Positions 58,889 through 64,000 of a stretch of DNA of 64,000 nucleotides are shown piece by piece. Position 1 is the stretch's first letter; each line of letters starts with the position of its first letter. The stretch covers positions 62,001 through 126,000 of the forward strand of contig NZ_LN831025.1 in the NCBI RefSeq assembly GCF_001457695.1, given 5' to 3'. The position numbers and the translations under genes were made by a program. This DNA comes from Campylobacter jejuni (GTDB lineage: Bacteria; Campylobacterota; Campylobacteria; Campylobacterales; Campylobacteraceae). The notes beneath the pieces are model-generated. The model did not search any database and was not told where the DNA came from. It was given only the letters and a program-made list of their open reading frames with translations.

Positions 58889-59836
58889 ATGAAAAAAATA
58901 TTCACAGTAGCTCTTCTTGGAGCTACTTTACTTTATGCAGAAAGCTCAGCTTTTGGTGCAGGAGATATAACAAGCGATTCTTCTTATGGTTTAACTTCAA
59001 ATGAAAAATTATTTAAAGAAAAGTTAGATAATTTAAATAATGAAAATATACAAACAAATGCTAGAATTAATGAAATTAACGAAAGAATCGAGGGTTTACA
59101 AAGCACTTTAGAAGGTATAAATTCTCAATATGCTAAATCAAATTCTAGATTAAGTCAAGTTGAAGAGAATAATCAAAATATTGAAAATAATTTTACTAGT
59201 GAAATTCAAAAATTAAAGGCTTATGTTGAAGAAAGTAGAAAAATTCAAGAAGCTAATAATAAGCAAGTAAAAAAAGTTTTAGCCGAACTTAGTTCTTTAG
59301 TAGATGCTATTAATGCAAATTATGTTTCTAAAAACGAATTAAATGATGCAAATTTAAGCGTTAAAACTATTACACCTAGTGTTGTTGTTTCAACTACAGA
59401 TTCAAATAGTACCATTGAAAACAATAATACTCAAAATACCCAAGATGATAAAGCAAAACAAATTGATGAATCTTGGAAAAAGAAAAAAAATAATGAAATT
59501 TTAGAATTAGCGATAAAAGATGTTGATAAAAATGCTTTTGAAGATTCCAAAGCAAAATTAAATTTTCTCATAACAAAGCAGTATAAACCTGCAAGAGCAA
59601 ATTTTTGGTTAGGGGAGATCGAGTATAAACAAAAAAATTATAACAATGCTATTGTTTATTATAAAAAAAGTTCTTCTTTGAGTACAAAAGGAGATTATTT
59701 CCCAAAACTTTTATATCATACTGCTATTTCATTGGATAAAACAGGTGATACAAAAACAGCAAATGGTTTTTATAAAGCTTTAAAAACTAATTATCCAAAT
59801 TCACCCGAAGCAAAAGCTTCACCTAATAGAAAATAA
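58889..59836 (+). CDS. cpoB: Tol-Pal system protein CpoB (YbgF-like)
   Basis: A 315-residue periplasmic protein with a signal peptide (KKIFTVALLGATLLYAES). A long coiled coil (ENIQTNARINEINERIEGLQ) and a C-terminal TPR domain follow (LNFLITKQYKPARANFWLGEIEYKQKNYNNAIVYYKKS). CpoB coordinates outer-membrane constriction with PBP1b in E. coli. It follows pal by three bases. Confidence 0.9.
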   Translation: MKKIFTVALLGATLLYAESSAFGAGDITSDSSYGLTSNEKLFKEKLDNLNNENIQTNARINEINERIEGLQSTLEGINSQYAKSNSRLSQVEENNQNIENNFTSEIQKLKAYVEESRKIQEANNKQVKKVLAELSSLVDAINANYVSKNELNDANLSVKTITPSVVVSTTDSNSTIENNNTQNTQDDKAKQIDESWKKKKNNEILELAIKDVDKNAFEDSKAKLNFLITKQYKPARANFWLGEIEYKQKNYNNAIVYYKKSSSLSTKGDYFPKLLYHTAISLDKTGDTKTANGFYKALKTNYPNSPEAKASPNRK

Positions 59837-59850
59837 ATTAAGGAGATAAA

Positions 59851-60423
59851 ATGGCTATAGAAAAAAATAGTGTAGTTTCAATGTTTTATGAGTTAAAAGA
59901 TGCAAATACAAATGAAGTTTTAGAATCAAATTTATATTCTCAACCTATTTCTTTTATTTTAGGCAAAGGTCAGATTTTAGAAAGCTTAGAAGAAGAAGTG
60001 ATGAAGCTTGATTGCCCTAGCAATGCCGATGTGGTAATTAAAAAAGAAAAAGGTTTAGGCGAATACGATGAAAATGCGGTTCAAACTTTGCCAAAAGAGC
60101 AATTTGCAGGTATTGATTTAAAAGTAGGCATGGAGCTTTTTGGCGAAGGTGAAAATGGTGAAACCGTTCGTGTAACTGTAAAAGAAATCGGTGAAAATGA
60201 TGTGACAATTGATTATAATCACCCTTATGCGGGTCGCGATTTGCTTTTTTCTTTAAATATTATAGATGCTAGAGCTGCGAGCGAAGACGAAATTCTTACA
60301 GGTATTATCGCAGGAAGTCATAGTTGTGGTTGTGGAAGCGGGCATGGACACGATCATCATCACGGACATGGACACGGCGGTGGCGGTTGCTGTGGCGGTG
60401 GCGGTGGCGGTGGTTGTCATTAA
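59851..60423 (+). CDS. slyD: FKBP-type peptidyl-prolyl isomerase SlyD
   Basis: The 190-residue protein has an FKBP domain with insert-in-flap layout and SlyD motifs (GQILESLEEEVMKL and GEYDENAVQTLPKEQF). The C-terminus is a metal-binding tail rich in His, Cys and Gly, encoded by a GGTGGC-type repeat. SlyD helps load nickel into hydrogenases. The stop overlaps the fabD ATG (TAATG). Confidence 0.95.
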   Translation: MAIEKNSVVSMFYELKDANTNEVLESNLYSQPISFILGKGQILESLEEEVMKLDCPSNADVVIKKEKGLGEYDENAVQTLPKEQFAGIDLKVGMELFGEGENGETVRVTVKEIGENDVTIDYNHPYAGRDLLFSLNIIDARAASEDEILTGIIAGSHSCGCGSGHGHDHHHGHGHGGGGCCGGGGGGGCH

Positions 60424-61343
60424 TGAATGTTGCGTTTATATTTCCAGGTCAAGGCTCGCAAAGTCTTGGCATGGGAAAAGATTTTTATGAAAACTCTATA
60501 AAAGCTAAAGAACTCCTTCAAAACGCAAGTGATTTTTGTAAGATTGATTTTAAACATTTGCTTTTTGAAGAAAACGAAAAACTCAATCAAAGTGAATTTA
60601 CTCAACCCGCCATCGTTTTAAATTCTTTAATGGCTTATAGTGTTTTACTTGAAAAAAAACCTGATTTAAGTTCGAAATTTGCTTTAGGGCATTCTTTGGG
60701 AGAATTTTCAGCCTTAGCTGTCAATGGTGCTTTTGATTTTTTAGAGGCTCTTTCTTTGGTCAATAAAAGAGGGCTTTTTATGCAAGAAGATTGTGCAAAA
60801 GTTGAAGCGGGTATGATGGTGGTTTTAGGGCTTGATGATGAAAAGGTTGAAGAGCTTTGCCAAAAAGCACAAAAAGAAAACAAGCAAATTTTCGCTGCAA
60901 ATTATAACTGCAATGGACAAATCGTTGTAGCAGGTTTAAAACCTGATTTAGCAAGTTATGAAAGTGTATTTAAAGAAGCAGGAGCTAAAAGAGCTATGCT
61001 TTTAAATATGAGCGTGGCAAGTCATTGTCCTCTTTTGGAAAATGCTTCAGCTAAGCTTTGTGTGGAGCTTGAAAAGGTATTAAAACCAAATTTTAAAGCC
61101 GTAATTTCTAATGTAAATGCTAAAATTTATACAAGCAAAGAAGAAGCCCTTGAACTTTTAAAAGCACAACTTATCTCTCCTGTGCTTTATAAACAAAGCA
61201 TTAAGGCATGTGAAAATGAAGTAGATTATTTCATAGAATTTGGCGCAAGTGTGCTTAAGGGTTTAAATAAAAAAATCACTTCAAAAGAAACTTATGCTTT
61301 AACAAATATGAATGATATTGATGAATTTTTAAAGGTTGTATGA
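60423..61343 (+). CDS. fabD: Malonyl-CoA:ACP transacylase
   Basis: FabD makes malonyl-ACP for fatty-acid synthesis. I choose ATG 60423 (MNVAFIFPGQGSQSLGMGKDF) rather than an upstream frame that would overlap slyD. The 306-residue enzyme has the GHSLGE motif (LGHSLGEFSAL) with the active Ser, the conserved Arg in VNKRGLFMQE, and the MSVASHCPLL region with the catalytic His. AGGT-type sites are weak; translation may be coupled to slyD. Confidence 0.95.
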   Translation: MNVAFIFPGQGSQSLGMGKDFYENSIKAKELLQNASDFCKIDFKHLLFEENEKLNQSEFTQPAIVLNSLMAYSVLLEKKPDLSSKFALGHSLGEFSALAVNGAFDFLEALSLVNKRGLFMQEDCAKVEAGMMVVLGLDDEKVEELCQKAQKENKQIFAANYNCNGQIVVAGLKPDLASYESVFKEAGAKRAMLLNMSVASHCPLLENASAKLCVELEKVLKPNFKAVISNVNAKIYTSKEEALELLKAQLISPVLYKQSIKACENEVDYFIEFGASVLKGLNKKITSKETYALTNMNDIDEFLKVV

Positions 61344-62029
61344 TGAAAATAGCAATTTTAGGAGCCATGAGTGAAGAAATCACTCCTTTACTTGAAACAC
61401 TTAAAGATTATACGAAAATAGAACACGCTAACAATACTTATTATTTTGCAAAGTATAAAAACCATGAACTTGTTTTAGCGTATTCTAAAATCGGCAAGGT
61501 AAATTCTACTCTTAGTGCCAGCGTGATGATAGAAAAATTTGGCGCACAAGTGTTGCTTTTTACGGGCGTTGCAGGTGCTTTTAATCCTGAACTTGAAATT
61601 GGCGATTTGCTTTATGCAACAAAATTAGCCCAATACGATCTTGATATTACTGCTTTTGGGCATCCTTTGGGTTTTGTTCCAGGTAATGAAATTTTTATCA
61701 AAACCGATGAGAAATTAAACAATCTTGCTTTAGAAGTTGCTAAGGAATTAAATATCAAACTGCGTGCAGGTATTATTGCAACGGGTGATGAGTTTATTTG
61801 CGATGAAGCAAAAAAAGCAAAAATTAGAGAAATTTTCAATGCGGATGCTTGTGAAATGGAAGGCGCAAGTGTGGCTTTGGTTTGTGATGCTTTAAAGGTG
61901 CCTTGTTTTATCTTAAGAGCTATGAGTGATAAAGCAGGGGAAAAGGCTGAATTTGATTTTGATGAGTTTGTGATCAATTCAGCTAAAATTTCAGCCAATT
62001 TTGTGCTTAAAATGTGCGAGAAATTATGA
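61340..62029 (+). CDS. pfs: 5'-methylthioadenosine/S-adenosylhomocysteine nucleosidase
   Basis: The 229-residue nucleosidase (MTAN) has MMKIAILGAMSEEITPLLE, LFTGVAGAFNPELEIGD, the catalytic-site ATGDEFICDE and DACEMEGASVALVCD (MEG motif), and RAMSDKAGE. It recycles adenine from MTA and SAH (and makes AI-2 precursors). In H. pylori the homologue also cleaves 6-amino-6-deoxyfutalosine in menaquinone synthesis. It overlaps fabD by four bases. Confidence 0.96.
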   Translation: MMKIAILGAMSEEITPLLETLKDYTKIEHANNTYYFAKYKNHELVLAYSKIGKVNSTLSASVMIEKFGAQVLLFTGVAGAFNPELEIGDLLYATKLAQYDLDITAFGHPLGFVPGNEIFIKTDEKLNNLALEVAKELNIKLRAGIIATGDEFICDEAKKAKIREIFNADACEMEGASVALVCDALKVPCFILRAMSDKAGEKAEFDFDEFVINSAKISANFVLKMCEKL

Positions 62030-62781
62030 TAAATCTTAGCAAAAAACTCATACGCCAAGTTGCACAAGCTAATGCTAAATTTGGACTTATTAAAGATGGA
62101 GATAGGGTTCTTTTAGGGCTTAGCGGCGGGAAAGATTCTTTGGCTTTAGCCCATCTTTTAAATCGTATGCAAGCTCACGCTCCTTTTAAATTTGAATTTG
62201 AAGCGGTAACTTTGAGTTATGGTATGGGCGAGGATTATTCAGGGCTTCATGCACATTGTGAAGAACACGGCATTAAACATAGCGTGCTTGATTCAAATAT
62301 TTATGAAGTTTCAGGCGATACCATAAGAGAAAATTCAAGTTTTTGTAGTTATTTTTCGAGAATGCGTCGTGGAGCTTTATATACTTACGCTCTTGAAAAA
62401 GGTTTTAACAAGCTTGCTATAGCCCATCATTTAGATGATGCAGCAGAAAGCTTTTTTATGAATTTTATTCATAATGGAGCTTTAAGAACCTTAGTGCCTA
62501 TTTATCAAAGCAAACGCGGTATAACTGTGATACGCCCTTTGATTTTTGTGCGTGAAAGACAGCTTAGAGATAATGCTACGCAAAATGAACTTAGCGTGAT
62601 AGGAAATGAATTTTGTCCTGGTATGAAACTCAGTGAAAAAAATGTAAAATTTCCACACGCTAGAGAAGAAGCTAAACAGCTTTTAGCAAATTTAGAAAAA
62701 GATCATCCTAAGCTTTTTACAAGTTTAAAAACCGCTTTTGCCAATTTACACACGGAGAGTTTTTGGCTTCAAAAGGCATAA
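62026..62781 (+). CDS. TtcA-family PP-loop tRNA thiolation-like protein
   Basis: I choose ATG 62026, which overlaps the pfs stop (ATGA), over the earlier in-frame ATG at 62014. The 251-residue protein begins MINLSKKLIRQVAQANAKFG and has the PP-loop LLGLSGGKDSLALAH. The HHLDDAAESFFMNF and GALRTLVPIYQSKRG segments are typical of TtcA. The CxxC expected in TtcA is changed to CSYF (SSFCSYFSRMRRG), so one Fe-S ligand is missing; a third Cys (EFCPGMK) is present. Activity on cytidine 32 of tRNA is therefore uncertain. Confidence 0.85.
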   Translation: MINLSKKLIRQVAQANAKFGLIKDGDRVLLGLSGGKDSLALAHLLNRMQAHAPFKFEFEAVTLSYGMGEDYSGLHAHCEEHGIKHSVLDSNIYEVSGDTIRENSSFCSYFSRMRRGALYTYALEKGFNKLAIAHHLDDAAESFFMNFIHNGALRTLVPIYQSKRGITVIRPLIFVRERQLRDNATQNELSVIGNEFCPGMKLSEKNVKFPHAREEAKQLLANLEKDHPKLFTSLKTAFANLHTESFWLQKA

Positions 62782-62785
62782 AAGC

Positions 62786-63307
62786 ATGAAAAAAGCTTTT
62801 GTTTTAGTGGATTATCAAAATGATTTTATTGATGGAAGTTTAGGTTTTGATAAGGCTTTAAAGATCAAAGAAAATATTCTTAAAGCCTTAAATCAAATCG
62901 ATTTTAATAACACGCATTTGCTTTTAACCTATGATACGCATGATGAGCATTATCTACAAAGTAAAGAAGGTTTAAATTTACCTGTAAAACATTGCATTAA
63001 AGAGAGTTTGGGTTGGCAAATGCCAAAGGAATTTGAACCTTTTTTACAAAAAGCTCATAAAATTTTTTATAAAAATACTTTTGGTAGCTTAGAATTAGCT
63101 AATTTCATACAAAAAAGTGATTATGAAGAACTTCATTTTGCAGGGCTTGTTTCTCATATTTGTGTGTTTTGTAATATCATTTTAGCTTTTGGTGCTAAGC
63201 CTAATGCAAGGATAATTTTACACCAAAATTTAAGTGCAAGTTTTGATAAAAATTTAGAAAAATCTGCTTTTGATCTACTTAGAGCTTATGGTATTGAAAT
63301 TGTTTAA
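62786..63307 (+). CDS. Isochorismatase-family cysteine hydrolase
   Basis: A 173-residue enzyme of the isochorismatase/nicotinamidase family. Asp in LVDYQNDFIDGSL and Cys in HFAGLVSHICVFCNI are in the expected catalytic positions, with a Lys in the middle. I start at ATG 62786 rather than an earlier in-frame ATG inside the preceding gene. Metal-binding motif DTHDEHY is like that of nicotinamidases (PncA). Substrate is not certain. Confidence 0.85.
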   Translation: MKKAFVLVDYQNDFIDGSLGFDKALKIKENILKALNQIDFNNTHLLLTYDTHDEHYLQSKEGLNLPVKHCIKESLGWQMPKEFEPFLQKAHKIFYKNTFGSLELANFIQKSDYEELHFAGLVSHICVFCNIILAFGAKPNARIILHQNLSASFDKNLEKSAFDLLRAYGIEIV

Positions 63308-63921
63308 TGCAAGGCTTTATACTCCATACTCAAAAAGTTAAAGATGAGGATTTGATCGTTTATATTTTAAGTCCTAAAATGCTTATTAAGGTTTATCGTT
63401 TTTATGGACTTAGACATTCTAGTATTTTAAGCGGTTATAAAATCGATTTTGCTTTAGAAGAAAATCCTAGTTTTTTGCCAAGACTTAAAGATGTGTTGCA
63501 TTTAGGATTTTTATGGATCATGCAAAGGGATAAAATGCTTATTTGGCAAGAATTTATCCGTCTTTTATATAGACACTTAAAAGATGTAGAAGAGCTTGAT
63601 AGTTTTTATTTTGATTTACTTCAAGAGTGTGTGAAAAGATTTGAAAAACAAAATCCAAAGCGTGTCATTGTCGATGCTTATTTAAAAATTTTGGAATTTG
63701 AAGGAAGATTGCATAAAGATTTTTTTTGTTTTGCCTGTGATGAGAAAATTCAAAATTCCATTACACTGTTAAGGGCTTTTTTACCTTCGCATTCTCAATG
63801 CGCTTTAGGATTTGAGTTTGAAGAGAAAAAACTAAAACAATTTTATAGCAGTAAAAATTGTGCGATTTTTGATGATGAAGAAATAGAAAATTTATACCAT
63901 TTGATTAAGGAAGGTTTATGA
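63307..63921 (+). CDS. recO: DNA repair protein RecO
   Basis: The 204-residue protein starts MQGFILHTQKVKDEDLIVYI, an OB-fold N-terminus, and has a Cys pair (CFACDE) in the C-terminal part as in zinc-binding RecO proteins. RecO mediates loading of RecA in the RecFOR pathway; the epsilonproteobacterial form is divergent. The ATG overlaps the stop of the previous gene (TAATG) and the end overlaps ybeY. Confidence 0.85.
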   Translation: MQGFILHTQKVKDEDLIVYILSPKMLIKVYRFYGLRHSSILSGYKIDFALEENPSFLPRLKDVLHLGFLWIMQRDKMLIWQEFIRLLYRHLKDVEELDSFYFDLLQECVKRFEKQNPKRVIVDAYLKILEFEGRLHKDFFCFACDEKIQNSITLLRAFLPSHSQCALGFEFEEKKLKQFYSSKNCAIFDDEEIENLYHLIKEGL

Positions 63922-64000
63922 TATTAAGTGATGAAAAATGTGATTTTTTAGAACCTATAGCAAGTTTTTTAAGCTCTAAGCATGTGGAGCTTGTTTTTGT
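63918..64000 (+). CDS. ybeY: Start of YbeY endoribonuclease (cut by window)
   Basis: An ORF begins at ATG 63918 (overlapping the recO stop as ATGA), with AAGGAAGG before it, and reads MILSDEKCDFLEPIASFLSS to the window end. Position after recO and its start fit the YbeY rRNA maturation endoribonuclease, but the catalytic HxxxHxxxxxH motif lies outside. Identity rests mainly on synteny. Confidence 0.65.
   Translation, partial: MILSDEKCDFLEPIASFLSSKHVELVF

Noticed and set aside
60324..60422. Extended N-terminus for fabD running back through the slyD tail
   Set aside because: The extension is Trp/Arg repeats from the GGTGGC-type tail in another frame; MNVAFIFPGQGSQ at 60423 is the family start.

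Overview
The window is AT-rich, densely coded epsilonproteobacterial chromosome. Gene content, gene order and protein sequences match Campylobacter jejuni as I recall it: flgE, a poly-G hemerythrin, the fliY-fliM-fliA-flhG-flhF cluster, an L-lactate permease/lutABC locus, a cdtABC toxin locus, cyd oxidase, aspA-dcuA, an ATP synthase operon and tol-pal. All three cdt genes and several accessory genes are broken. A degraded cdt locus has been reported for C. jejuni subsp. doylei, so that assignment is plausible, but it is an inference.

Layout. 1-4.1 kb: the 3' end of flgE, then on the minus strand a hemerythrin with a G10 tract and a DUF342 protein whose ribosome-binding region is that tract. 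4.2-6.1 kb: SRP RNA and a decayed anion-transporter pseudogene. 6.1-9.2 kb: mnmA, a LOG-family gene, a hypothetical gene and an exported protein with a double-glycine leader. 9.4-10.9 kb: broken genes for an outer-membrane barrel and an exported C39 peptidase. 11-17.2 kb: flagellar switch and regulatory genes (fliY, fliM, fliA, flhG, flhF), then folK and aroQ. 17.3-20.5 kb: an aminofutalosine-deaminase-like hydrolase, sppA and an ATP-grasp protein. 20.5-26.2 kb: a small zinc-ribbon gene, a second hemerythrin and the lactate locus. 26.4-28.5 kb: cdtCBA pseudogenes. 28.6-31.7 kb: DUF4492 gene, cydAB and a CydX-like micro-ORF. 31.7-36.3 kb: racemase, ung, aspA, dcuA. 36.4-41.4 kb: a cluster of lipoprotein and envelope genes (COG3014-like, YcfL-like, LpoB-like, CsgG-like). 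41.5-44.2 kb: rplU, rpmA, obg, proB. 44.2-46.4 kb: a decayed accessory insert (DUF4365 pseudogene plus about 460 bp of gene-free sequence). 46.4-49.6 kb: fmt, birA, parA, parB. 49.7-55.4 kb: ATP synthase F1 genes with b and b' subunits. 55.4-59.8 kb: tolQRAB, pal, cpoB. 59.9-64 kb: slyD, fabD, pfs, a TtcA-like gene, an isochorismatase-family gene, recO and the start of ybeY.

The core parts (flagellum, respiration, lactate and aspartate/fumarate metabolism, envelope constriction, translation) look intact. Damage is confined to accessory or host-interaction genes: toxin, anion transporter, barrel and C39 peptidase, DUF4365 protein, hemerythrin N-terminus and the zinc-ribbon start codon. The most interesting candidate system is the exported double-glycine protein at 8606-9202, divergent from an exported C39 peptidase and a predicted outer-membrane barrel at 9482-10920. 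Here the substrate-like gene survives while both partner genes are broken. All family assignments are by eye; no database search or computation was run.
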